Of a DNA stretch of 64,000 bases, positions 11,536 to 21,550 are shown piece by piece. Below the pieces are notes generated by a model. The model ran no database searches. It saw nothing but the letters and a program-made list of their open reading frames with translations, and had not been told where the DNA came from. Both the position numbers and the translations under genes were made by a program. This DNA is from Anthonomus grandis grandis (Eukaryota > Arthropoda > Insecta > Coleoptera > Curculionidae). The first letter of the stretch is position 1. Each line of letters begins with the position of its first letter. The DNA lies in assembly GCF_022605725.1 (NCBI RefSeq), contig NC_065564.1:3202698-3266697 (forward strand). Direction: 5' to 3'.

Positions 11536-12463
11536 GCACAATTTATTAAAAATCAAGACAGAAGAGGTCCTCCATCTCACGTGCGATCACTGTTCAAAAA
11601 CATTCGCCAAGAAGTATCAGCTTCTCTATCACTTGAAAACCGTCCATAAGGACGCGTCGCCTTTCGAGTGCTCCGAGTGCCATAAAACATACAAATTCCG
11701 CGAGAAACTCGAGCAACACTTGGCGAAACACCAACGGAGCCCTAAGGCTCCGAACAGGGAGGCCTTCGGGTGTGACATTTGCCACAAGACACTCTACAGT
11801 AAACAAGGCCTGATCGCGCACACGAAGAGACACATGAAACTTTACAGCATCAAATGCGACACGTGTGGCAAAGGCTTCTTCGGCCAGAACAGCCTCAGGT
11901 TGCACATAAACTCCAAACACTCCGGCAAATCCGAGTTTATTTGCGGCATATGCTTCAGGCCGTGTTACGACAAGGGCTCCCTGAAGAACCACATAGAAAA
12001 ACACCGGGCGGAATACAAAACCCGTCTGAAAGTGAAATGCGAGGAGTGCGGCCAGGAGTTCCTCGACCAAAAGTACCTAAAGATCCATATGGCGAAGAAG
12101 CACAACATGGACAACCGGTTCGTGTGCGACCTCTGCGGCAAAAAGTTGTACTCCAAGAGCGGCCTCGCTGACCACATGAACATCCATCAGGGTCTCAAGC
12201 CGCACAAGTGTGAATTCTGCGGAACCGGTTTCGCTAACTCCACGACCTTAAGGTTGCACGTGCGAAGACACACCGGGGAGCGGCCTTACAAGTGCACCAT
12301 GTGTGAGAAGGCTTTTATCCAGAGTCACAGCCTCAAGGCCCACCTGAGGCTGCACAGTGGCGAAAGACCTTTCTGTTGCAGCTTGTGCGGTAAAGGCTGT
12401 ATCACTAGCAATGCCTTGAGGCAACACATGAGGAGCACCCACAAGGTCGATGATGTGGTTTAA
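11536..12463 (+). CDS. C2H2 zinc-finger block 7 (10 fingers)
   Basis: A single exon of 308 residues following CCCAATTTTAG (AG 11534-11535); one base precedes the frame (phase 2). A KIKTEEV motif (SUMO consensus) lies just before the first finger. Ten C2H2 fingers follow. Fingers 3 and 7 repeat the unusual CDxCxKKxLYSKxGL signature, indicating internal duplication. The last three fingers have TGERPY/SGERPF linkers. Unlike most other blocks it ends with a normal C2H2 finger (HMRSTH). No credible ATG upstream. The block is followed by a strong hairpin and AATAAA near 12579, and converges with COX4 on the other strand. Confidence 0.88.
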
Positions 12464-12477
12464 TCGTTTTTTTTGGC

Positions 12478-12528
12478 AAAGTTAAAGGCACGTCTAAAAA
12501 CCCGGTTTTTAGACGTCCCTTTAACTTT
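12478..12528. repeat. Near-perfect 25-bp inverted repeat (hairpin)
   Basis: Arms 12478-12502 and 12504-12528 are reverse complements with one mismatch and a one-base spacer; the centre reads TAAAAACCCGGTTTTTA. It lies 15 bp after the stop of block 7 and about 110 bp before the convergent COX4 stop. It could form a stable RNA hairpin in either 3' UTR, or be a small foldback element. Confidence 0.85.
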
Positions 12529-12635
12529 ACCGGACCCCGTTCTTTTTTTATCATTGTGTACATTGTTATATTTTTATAATAAATTTTAAAGACTAAATAT
12601 GGGTTTTTATTATTTAAAAGTTTACAATGCTTAAC

Positions 12636-13298
12636 TTAATTGGTTCTCCATCTGTCATTGGGATTCTTCCAGTCGTCCTTCTCATAATCCCACTTGGAGG
12701 CGAGACCCTGGATAGGGTTGACCTTCATGTCGAGCCACCGCCTGAAGATGTACTCCCTACAGTCATCGTCAAAGCCCTGCGGCATGGGGCGGTGCCGGTA
12801 TATGGTCAGTCTGAAGAAGTACATGATCCAGAAGGCCGGAGCTATTAGTAAGCACACTGTGCCTAAAACAGCCTTCCATTCGCCTTGAAGGGCACATTTC
12901 ATTTCCGAGTATGTTTGGCAAAAAGAGTACCTGGATTATAGATAGAAAGAATAACCAAAGCTTTCGCTGAGAACTCATCAGTCTTACCTATAAAGAGCCT
13001 TCTTTTCCTCGCAAGTAAGCTCGTTCCAGTCTCCCTTCTCTTTTTGCCTAATGGCCTCTATCTCAGCGGTCGGTTTCAAGAACCTTATGGCCGGAAAAGG
13101 GAAGTCGACGCGGTCAGCGTAATTCTTATGGCCGTTGTGTCCGTAGCCCACCACCTCGCGCTTACCGATTAAAAACTTCTCGTGTTCTCCCATGCTGATG
13201 AAGTTGGCCCTTAGCTGGAAAATGCCTGGAAATGCTTTATTTATTTGGCTGTTAGGCCTTAAAAGGCTCGAAAGAGGTCTGCGCAACATCTTTTTCAA
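12636..13298 (-). CDS. COX4: Cytochrome c oxidase subunit 4, mitochondrial
   Basis: Two exons, 12988-13298 and 12636-12930, with a 57-nt phase-2 intron at 12931-12987 (AG|GTAAGA donor, CCAG|G acceptor on the minus strand). The joined protein is about 201 residues. It starts with a basic, Arg-rich presequence (MLRRPLSSLLRP) suited to mitochondrial import; ATG at 13298 or 13289 could be used. The matrix domain contains VGYGHNGHKNYADR and DFPFPAIRF. One transmembrane segment (AVLGTVCLLIAPAFWIMYFF) is followed by the conserved tail with GFDDDCREYIFRRWLDMKVNPIQG. COX4 is a nuclear-encoded subunit of complex IV in the inner mitochondrial membrane. It lies antisense between two zinc-finger blocks. 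AATAAA for this strand lies near 12605. Confidence 0.95.
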
Positions 13299-13505
13299 AA
13301 TTATGATCTGTCACCTTGATTGATTGATCGATTGACGTGTTTGGGCACCATAGTAACTGAAATAGCTGGATATCTTGAAGGCCCTTTGAGCGAAAAAGTT
13401 TAAACTTCTTTCAGCTTTAGCCTGATCCGTTACCTATTTTCCATGAAAGTTTCACCTTGATAAGTCTCCCCAGTTACTCGCAACTGAACCCCAAAAATTT
13501 TTTAG

Positions 13506-13896
13506 GCAAACCTGTTGTAACCTCTCGTTCTCTTCCGAAAAAGAGTTGCAAGAGCACCAGCAGCTCTACCATATTGCTATAAAACAGGAACCAACGTACG
13601 ATTTAATCGAGGAGCCAGAGCCGGAGGTTCCAATCAAGACCGAACCCGGAGAACCGCTTCCCTCGTTGAATAACTTGCTAATCAATACCGATTCGAAGGT
13701 GGAGGGGCCTCTGGTGCCCTGGCTGGCCCCGATTCTACCCGAATTTCCGCCCTATTTACTGGTAGGGAGCGAAGTCTACCTGAGGGTGCAAAAGCTGGAG
13801 ACGAAGCCCCCCGAAGTGGCTCCTGGGGGTGGTGAAAAGGGTGCCGAAGATCAGCAGAGCCACAGGCGGAAGTTAGGCCGGAAGTGCAAGAAATAA
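13506..13896 (+). CDS. Block 8: short terminal exon without an intact finger
   Basis: A 129-residue frame after AATTTTTTAG (AG 13504-13505), one base before the frame (phase 2), exactly as in the finger blocks. It has no start codon. The first residues (TCCNLSFSSEKELQEHQQLYH) look like a C2H2 finger that has lost its normal Cys-Cys spacing. Then come IKQEP and IKTEPGEP, matching the SUMO-acceptor consensus, a Pro/Leu-rich middle (LVPWLAPILPEFPPYL) and a basic tail (RRKLGRKCKK, NLS-like). It is placed within the array, between COX4 and the recombinase-like block. I do not recognise a known domain. It may be a genuine finger-less alternative C-terminus or a decayed block. Confidence 0.6.
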
Positions 13897-14017
13897 TTTA
13901 TACGCGGTGTATGTGATGTTATAGCTTTAAATTAAACGTTTCGCCTCATTGTCAAGTGTTTAATTTTTCTAGTTAAACTAATGGTGGTAATATTTTATTA
14001 ATTCCATGTGTTTGTAG

Positions 14018-15057
14018 GAAATCCGGTCCTGAGTCAAAGAATAACGTAAGTCATAATTTAAAAAAAGCAAAAAGAAGGCCGCATGATGAGCGTTCCTCGC
14101 CTATTATGATCCCTGGATGTTTCGAGTTTTTGGGCTTAAACGAGCCTCCTCGGGACGCAGACTTGAACGTGGTGCCCATCATTAAATTGGAACCGAAGGA
14201 GGAACTGCCCCTTCTCGACTCCCAAGGACAGCCCTTGGAAAAGTCCTCAATCTCTCGAAAGAAAAACAAAGAGAAAAACGAAAGAACTTACCTCGACTTC
14301 ATCGAGTGGCTTATGAGTAGCACCCATTCGACCATATGTGAAGAATCTCTGATAGAGTACTTCACTAATAAAGCCAGAGTGGCCAAAGCTTCCACCTTAT
14401 GGGCCAGTTACTACATGATTAAATCTATCATGCTGAACAGGCACAGCATCGACATAGGAAACTTCAAGAAGGTCCATAAGCTCCTAAGGGAGAAAAGCAA
14501 AGGGTATGTGGCCGATAGGGCCAAAGCATTCACTAAAGAAGAGGTGCACAAGTTCCTCAAACTGGCCCCCGACGAAGATTACCTTTTATACAAGGTCTGC
14601 AGCGGCTTCAAATACAAAGAATCGTCTATAATGAGAAATATTTTAGGTGGCACTGATCCTAGGAGTCTGCGGAGGCTGTAGACGAGACGAGTTGGCCAAG
14701 CTAACAGTGGAGGACATCCAGGACCTCGGAGCTGTCCTGCTCGTCAAAATCTCCGATCCGAAGTCGAACCTTTACAGGACCTTCACGGTGGACTCCGCGC
14801 ATCCAGAGGTACTGGACTGCAGGGAGATCGTTCGGAAGTACATCAATCTCCGTCCGGTGGTTATGAAAAGGCACAACCGGTTCTTTGTGACCTACAGCGA
14901 CGGAGTCTGCGGTATTAGTGTGGTGGGCACGAACACCATAGCCAAGATACCCAGTTTGGTGGCTAGATTTTTAAAATTGCCCGAACCGGAGAAGTTTAAC
15001 GCGCATTCCTTCAGGAGCACCAAGGCCCTCCTGGAAAAGACCGATCAGTTCTTTTAG
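14018..15057 (+). CDS. Block 9: Crypton-like tyrosine-recombinase domain, C-terminally truncated
   Basis: Entered through TGTTTGTAG (AG 14016-14017) with one leftover base (phase 2); the frame runs open through an ATG at 14106. A 52-nt phase-0 intron at 14595-14646 (weak AAG|GTCTGC donor, ATATTTTAG acceptor) joins ...YLLYK to VALILGVCGGCRRDEL. The product is 328 residues. Features: MIPG...IIKLEPKEE (SUMO-like), a helical SAM-like core-binding region, then the catalytic-domain hallmarks GVCGGCRRDELAKLT (box I Arg), a KI-D-PKS strand region, RPVV-RFF and NAHSFRST (box II HxxR). It stops 14 residues later, before the segment that normally carries the GGW motif and catalytic Tyr, so it should not recombine DNA. 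This matches the Crypton-derived family common in insects. It may be a domesticated DNA-binding or dimerisation module, or a pseudogene. Confidence 0.75.
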
Positions 15058-16145
15058 TTCCATTGGATTAAGAGTTTCTTGGAAGTTTTCGGTGTCTTTT
15101 TTCCTGGAGGGGGGAATGAATTGAAAGGACTTAATTTAGAAAAATCATCCATTATTCTCAAAGAGACTTTAATAATAAGGCGGAAAAATAAACTCGAAGT
15201 CAAAGTCTCCCAATTGTAGCGCCTACCAGAAAAAATATAAAATGAGTGTCTAATCATAGGTGCATATTTTTAATGTTTATTTTAGGTCTGATGATGCCGC
15301 AAGGCGAAACGCGTAACCTTACTAATAGACGCTACATTTGTGACAATTTGACTTCGAGTTTATTTTTTCGCCTCGTTACAACTTAATTTATTTTTGTAAG
15401 GTTATTGTTGCATGTATAAAAAAGTTTTATTAGGATTTTGTGTTGCTATTTTAATGCTTCACCTTATGATAAATTTTTTTTGAGTGTAAAAGAAAAAATT
15501 TTTTTTAAAGTTTTTTGGCTCAAAAAATGACCAGTTTTTCAAAAATTCTTCGCAGCTCTTTTATTACGCGATTTAGGAGAAAAAGGTATTCTAGCTTTTT
15601 TTAAGGTACTTTTTCGTAGAAATTATCGCAATAATAAAAACATTAATTTTCTCCATAGTTTTCGAGAAAATTGGGAAAATATGAAAATCAGTTTTTTGAA
15701 AATTTCTGGAAAATGGAGGTATATAGACGCTCAAAATAATTTGCAAATAGTAGCTCTCTTAAGACCCAATAACTTTTATTTAAACAGTTTCTTTCTCGGA
15801 CCGACAGTTTTTCCCATAAAAAAATAAAACCATTTTTGGAAGATTTTTCCAAGGGTACCCCCTTTCGAAAAATCTTGAAATTTTAATTTTTTTCTTTTAA
15901 TTTATATTTTAGCACTTTGACACATATATTAAGCTAATAAATTGAAATTTACTCGAGCAGTAGCTTAATATGTGGTTTAGCCCTGAAAGTTTCGTATTTT
16001 TGGGACTCATCATTTGAAAGATTCATTGTAAAAACAAATAAATTATTGATATCCAAAAAATGTAATGTTTTCTTACATTCTTCCTTGTCCAAGACAATAA
16101 TTCCATTCAATTTATTCCAAGAAATAAATAAAATATATCTTTTAG
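15058..16145. other. AT-rich spacer between blocks 9 and 10
   Basis: It holds a foldback element at 15179-15372 (separate entry). After that, about 15400-15950 is low-complexity sequence rich in GAAAA/TTTTT runs that looks like degraded transposon sequence. It ends with the ATATCTTTTAG acceptor of block 10. No coding frame is supported. Confidence 0.5.
15179..15372. mobile_element. Foldback element with a hammerhead-like core
   Basis: Arms at about 15179-15222 and 15328-15372 are imperfect inverted repeats; the core AATAAACTCGAAGTCAAA and its complement match exactly. Between the arms, 15288-15310 reads CTGATGA, T, GCC-GCAA-GGC hairpin, GAAAC. These are the two conserved strands of a hammerhead ribozyme around a short stem II, with one extra base after CTGATGA. 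A cleavage triplet and stem III are not clear. Hammerhead cores are known in Penelope-like and other eukaryotic retroelements. Confidence 0.6.
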
Positions 16146-16782
16146 CCTGCAGATGTTTATTAAACCAGAAATTGACTTTTTTCAAGAAGACTGGCCTGTA
16201 ACAATCAAGCAAGAAGAAGTAAATGCTTACATTAAAGAAGAAGTACCTGATCCAGTTGACCCCTCGGCATTCACAGAAAAAAGGGAGCGACTCAGGTGCG
16301 GATATTGCAAAAAAAGCTTCTTAACAAAGTCGAGACTAAGGAAGCACATCCTGGAGCACATCGACAATAAAGAGTACAAATGCGAGTACTGCTCGGCGGT
16401 TGTCTCCCAAAAACTGCTGATGGCCGCCCAGCGGGACAAGAAGTACCTGTGCAAGGTGTGCGGCAAAGAAAATTTAATAAAAAACCTCATCAGGGGCTAC
16501 GCGGAGAACTTTAAAGAGCCCCTAGAGTGTCACACCTGCGGTAAGACGTACAGGCAGGTGGCGAGGCTGGATAATCACCTGAACAAGCACGTCAACGAGA
16601 TGAGGCATCAGTGCGAAATCTGCGGGAAAACCTTCTTGAACCTGACGAGCTTGAGGAGACACGCTGCGAGTGAACACCGCGGGGCGGAAACGGTCGAGTG
16701 CGACTGGTGCCGCAAGAAGTTCACCCACGAGGTCTTCTTGGACATACACGCGAAGAAATGCCTTAGAAATAAAATTTATTAA
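16146..16782 (+). CDS. C2H2 zinc-finger block 10 (4 intact, 2 degenerate fingers)
   Basis: A 211-residue frame after ATCTTTTAG (AG 16144-16145), one leftover base (phase 2); the third full codon is ATG (16153). The N-terminus is rich in SUMO-like motifs: FIKPEI, TIKQEEV, YIKEEVPDP. Finger 1 (LRCGYCKKSF...HILEH) is intact. The next two Cys pairs (YKCEYCSAVV and YLCKVCGKEN) lack the following histidines, so those modules cannot bind zinc normally. Three further fingers follow, the last ending in HAKKC. Its N-terminus resembles the short low-finger blocks 8 and 11 rather than blocks 2-7. Likely a nuclear DNA-binding C-terminus with two lost fingers. Confidence 0.8.
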
Positions 16783-17944
16783 GCTAGTTACGAGACCTGT
16801 TTCAGTAAAGATGACCCGACTATCAAAATTGCGTTTTTTTTTAGGAAATTTGTCATATTAGCGGAAACGTATTAAAAACTAAAATGTATTTCTGATAACG
16901 TACGATTTTTTTATTTATTATTAGCCCAAAATACGACATAAAGCAAACGAGGGTAACATGCAGAATACAGTTCTTTTTCCAAACTAAAAATATTTATTTA
17001 TTGGCATTATAAAGACTACTTAGTAATCGACCTACAAAATGTCATAGCTCTATAGCTAAACACATTTTTGTCATACAGTGTGTCCCAGGATGAGCGAATT
17101 TATACGTAGAAATTATAAAAAGTGTTGGGGTTGAAATTTGACCGTTTGGCATCAAATTTTAACCCCAAAACTTTTTGTAATTTTTACGTATAAATTCACT
17201 CATCCTAGGACACACTGTATATTCATCATCTTACCCATAGGGGTTGATAAGCTGACGAACTGTATTGGGTAAGCTGCAAGAAAAAAGGACAAGGCCTATA
17301 GTTTTTATCCAATTATTTATTTTTTTGGCAATGTTTCGACACTATGTTGGTGTCTTTTTTTCAAGCCTCAAAATCTTATTGGAACAGCCACGGTGTTAAC
17401 ACGTTGATGGACGTTAGTTACTGTTATAGCAGTTCAATTCATTATAATTAGCACACCGATTTCCCTTGATAATCCGTTTCTTTTAGTTGATGTTAGAATA
17501 ACGCAGTCAGCTTCAAATTTGGGTTTTTTGAACAGTAGATCCAGTTGTTTTGTACCATTTACGACTTAGTTACCATATTTCGACTACTCACTTGTCTTAT
17601 TTCGTCAGAAGCAGCTTTACCACGAGGAGCCATTTTAATTATTATTTACAACGCCAATGCATTGAAAGATTATTTAAACGGAAAATATTATCGTTCGTTT
17701 TACAAAACCTACCTTCACGTATCTCCTCCATCACGTATTTTGCAATACACAAATCATTTTGCAAAGAAGACAATTTCGCAATAAAAATAACCGCGTCGGT
17801 TTTGTTCGTTTGCTATAAACATTTAAAGAAATCAATAGTTTTATATTTTAAATGGATTTTTAATGAGATGTGCATTTTATTTAGAGTTCCTCCTTTGACA
17901 TCTTAAGATGTCCACGCGACCCTACTTACACATACTCATTTTAG
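16783..17944. other. AT-rich spacer with a MITE between blocks 10 and 11
   Basis: It contains a 146-bp foldback MITE (separate entry) and, at about 17290-17385, a short segment ending TTTCGACACTATGTTGGTGTC, reminiscent of recurrent insect repeat ends. The remaining frames (e.g. around 17545-17906) have biased, non-protein-like composition and I do not accept them as genes. It ends in CTCATTTTAG, the acceptor of block 11. Confidence 0.45.
17074..17219. mobile_element. 146-bp foldback MITE
   Basis: It begins TACAGTGTGTCC and ends GGACACACTGTA. The two halves are inverted copies over about 65 bp, so nearly the entire element can fold into a hairpin. The terminal TA is consistent with a mariner/Tc1-type TA target site. 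No coding capacity. Confidence 0.85.
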
Positions 17945-18515
17945 ATCACTACCTACCATCAAAGAAGAGCTTGTAGTCATAAAAGAGCCGATCAAAAATA
18001 AAGCAGACGAACCACGGCAGCAAGACGGAGACAGTTTCGCCTCGTTTTTCCTCGAAAACATCTTCAAGAACCGCTACTCCGAAAGCTCCAGCGTTCCGAA
18101 CCTTATAGAAAAAAAACCGAAATGCGAGGTGTGTCACAAGATTTTTCACAGCAAATATCTGCTGTTCATGCATCAGAATATACACACCAAGGAGCTACAG
18201 TTTCCCTGCGGACTATGCGGAAAAGTCTTCTTCACCAGGTCCGACTATCGCACCCACAAAATGATCCACAAAAGGTGCCTCATGGAGTGTTGGGCCTGTG
18301 GGAAGGACATCAAGAGGCTGGACATGGAGTCGCATATGAAGACGCAACATATGCAGAAGCAAAATGGTGCAAAAAGGGACAAAGCGAGAGGTGATGACGC
18401 TCGTCAGCCAGTTGAGTCTTTAAAAGAAGAACCTATAGATGAGAATGAGCAAGAAATGCCAATAGACTTCAATTTTGTTAAGGTTGAGGAGCTTGATTAC
18501 GATGACGACCAATAA
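17945..18515 (+). CDS. C2H2 zinc-finger block 11 (3 fingers)
   Basis: A 189-residue frame entered at CTCATTTTAG (AG 17943-17944) with one leftover base (phase 2). No ATG precedes the fingers. The first 60 residues contain IKEELVVIKEPIKNK (tandem SUMO-like sites). Three consecutive fingers follow: PKCEVCHKIF...HQNIH, FPCGLCGKVFF...HKMIH and MECWACGKDI...HMKTQH, the last short and unusual. The C-terminal tail is acidic (LKEEPIDENEQE...VEELDYDDDQ) and could be an activation or interaction surface. AATAAA overlaps the stop region near 18514. It is the last block before the giant satellite. Few fingers and long acidic flanks are like many lola isoforms, by family knowledge only. Confidence 0.8.
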
Positions 18516-21500
18516 TAAATTTGCCAAGTATCCCATAAGTATCCCAAGGTGTTCTTTAATACTATCTAATTACATACATAACTAATATATTATTAATACA
18601 TAATTCTTTATATCTAATTATCTACCTATTACACTAGTTATTTGAAATAAAAATTAAAAAACGTACAGATCTAAACTTTTCCCAACGAATAACAAATCAA
18701 GTAACATATGTGCAGGCAAGCAGACTAACGCACAGAATTTTCCCGTTAGTGCCTAGATAAAAGCCGACCTCCAAAGTTTTGGATTTTTCATTTTTCGGGT
18801 ATCGTTTCGATTTTTTGCAGAAATTTTTTTTTTTTCGAATTCGAACTAATTATACCAGCGGATTGTTCTCATCAAGTAGATCACGAAACTACCGGGTTAT
18901 AATAGGATTCGATCAGAAATAAGGGAATGAGAGCACTTTGAAAATTCGAAAATTGTCACTTTTTGACCTCGTTTTTGAGCCCAAAAATGGGCATCAAAAA
19001 TGCCATATCTCGGCTATCATAAAAGCTACCACCTTGCGGATGGTCTCGTTGGATTCAGAAGGACGAAACTAAGACAAAACCGTTGGAATTTTCCCGATGG
19101 CTCCCATAGAAGCCGAGATATCGGCCTTCAAAGTTTGGGTTTTTTCATTTTTCGGGTATACCCCTCCGTTTCGATTTTTTTCAGAAATTTTTTTTTTTTC
19201 GAATTCGAACTAACTATACCAGCGGATTGTTCTCATCAAGTACATCACGAAAATACCGGGTTATAACAGGATTTGATCAGAAATAAGGGAATGAAAGCAT
19301 TTTGAAAATTTGGAAATTGTCACTTTTTGACCTCGTTTTTGAGGCCAAAAATGGGCATCAAAAATGCCATATCTCGGCTATCAAAAAAGCTACGACTTTG
19401 CGGATGGTCTCGTTGAATTCAAATTGACAAAACTAAGACAAAACCGTTGGAATTTTCTCGATGGCTCCCATAGAAGCCGAGATATCGGCCTTCAAAGTTT
19501 GGGTTTTTTCATTTTTCGGGTATACCCCCCCGTTTCGATTTTTTTCAGAAAATTTTTCTTTTTTCGAATTCGAACTAACTATACCAGCGGATTGTTCTTA
19601 TCAAGTACATCACGAAAATACCGGGTTATAACAGGATTCGATCAGAAATAAGGGAATGAGAGCACTTTGAAAATTCGGAAATTGTCACTTTTTGACCTCG
19701 TTTTTGAGGCCAAAAATGGGCATCAAAAATGCCATATCTCGGCTATCGTAAAAGCTGCATCTTTGCGGATAGTCTCGTTGAATTCAAAATGACGAAACTA
19801 AGACAAAACCATTGGAATTTTCCCGATGGCTCCCATAGAAGCCGAGATATCGGCCTTCAAAGTTTGGGTTTTTTCATTTTTCGGGTATACCCCCCCGTTT
19901 CGATTTTTTTCAGAAAAATTTTTTTTTTTTCGAATTCGAACTAACTATACCAGCGGATTGTTCTCATCAAGTACATCACGAAAATACCGGGTTATAACAG
20001 GATTTGATCAGAAATAAGGGAATGAAAGCATTTTGAAAATTTGGAAATTGTCACTTTTTGACCTCGTTTTTGAGGCCAAAAATGGGCATCAAAAATGCCA
20101 TATCTCGGCTATCAAAAAAGCTACGACTTTGCGGATGGTCTCGTTGAATTCAAATTGACAAAACTAAGACAAAACCGTTGGAATTTTCCCGATGGCTCCC
20201 ATAGAAGCCGAGATATCGGCCTTCAAAGTTTGGGTTTTTTCATTTTTCGGGTATACCCCCCCGTTTCGATTTTTTTCAGAAAATTTTTATTTTTTCGAAT
20301 TCGAACTAACTATACCAGCGGATTGTTCTTATCAAGTACATCACGAAAATACCGGGTTATAACAGGATTCGATCAGAAATAAGGGAATGAGAGCACTTTG
20401 AAAATTCGGAAATTGTCACTTTTTGACCTCGTTTTTGAGGCCAAAAATGGGCATCAAAAATGCCATATCTCGGCTATCGTAAAAGCTGCATCTTTGCGGA
20501 TAGTCTCGTTGAATTCAAAATGACGAAACTAAGACAAAACCATTGGAATTTTCCCGATGGCTCCCATAGAAGCCGAGATATCGGCCTTCAAAGTTTGGGT
20601 TTTTTCATTTTTCGGGTATACCCCCCCGTTTCGATTTTTTTCAGAATTTTTTTTTTTTCGAATTCGAACTAACTATACCAGCGGATTGTTCTCATCAAGT
20701 ACATCACGAAAATACCGGGTTATAACAGGATTCGATCAGAAATAAGGGAATGAGAGCATATTGAAAATTTCGAAATTGTCACTTTTTGACCTCGTTTTTG
20801 AGGCCAAAAATGGGCATCAAAAATGCCATATCTCGGCTATCGTAAAAGCTACGACCTTGTGGACGGTCTCTTTGAATTCAAAATGACGAAACTAAGACAA
20901 AACCGTTGGAATTTTCCCGATAGCTTCCATAGAAGCCGAGATATCGGCCTTCAAAGTTTGGGTTTTTTCATTTTTCGGGTATACCCCCCCGTTTCGATTT
21001 TTTTCAGAAAATTTTTTTTTTTCGAATTCGAACTAACTATACCAGCGGATTGTTCTCATCAAGTACATCACGAAAATACCGGGTTATAACAGGATTTGAT
21101 CAGAAATAAGGGAATGAAAGCATTTTGAAAATTTGGAAATTGTCACTTTTTGACCTCGTTTTTGAGGCCAAAAATGGTCATCAAAAATGCCATATCTCGG
21201 CTATCGTAAAAGCTACGACTTTGCGGATGGTCTCGTTGAATTCAAAATGACGAAACTAAGACAAAACCGTTGGAATTTTCCCGATGGCTCCCATAGAAGC
21301 CGAGATGTCGGCCTTCAAAGTTTGGGTTTTTTTATTTTTCGGGTATACCCCCCCGTTTCGATTTTTTTCAGAAATTTTTTTTTTTTCGAATTCGAACTAA
21401 TTATACCAGCGGATTGTTCTCATCAAGTACATCACGAAAATACCGGGTTATAACAGGATTTGATCAGAAATAAGGGAATGAAAGCATTTTGAAAATTTGG

Positions 21501-21550
21501 AAATTGTCACTTTTTGACCTCGTTTTTGAGGCCAAAAATGGGCATCAAAA

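Noticed and set aside
12627..12888. Plus-strand frames over the COX4 3' exon
   Set aside because: They are antisense shadows of the well-supported COX4 coding sequence.
17545..17906. Two overlapping frames of 79 and 118 codons
   Set aside because: AT-rich, biased residue use, no homologous pattern, next to a MITE. Likely chance frames.
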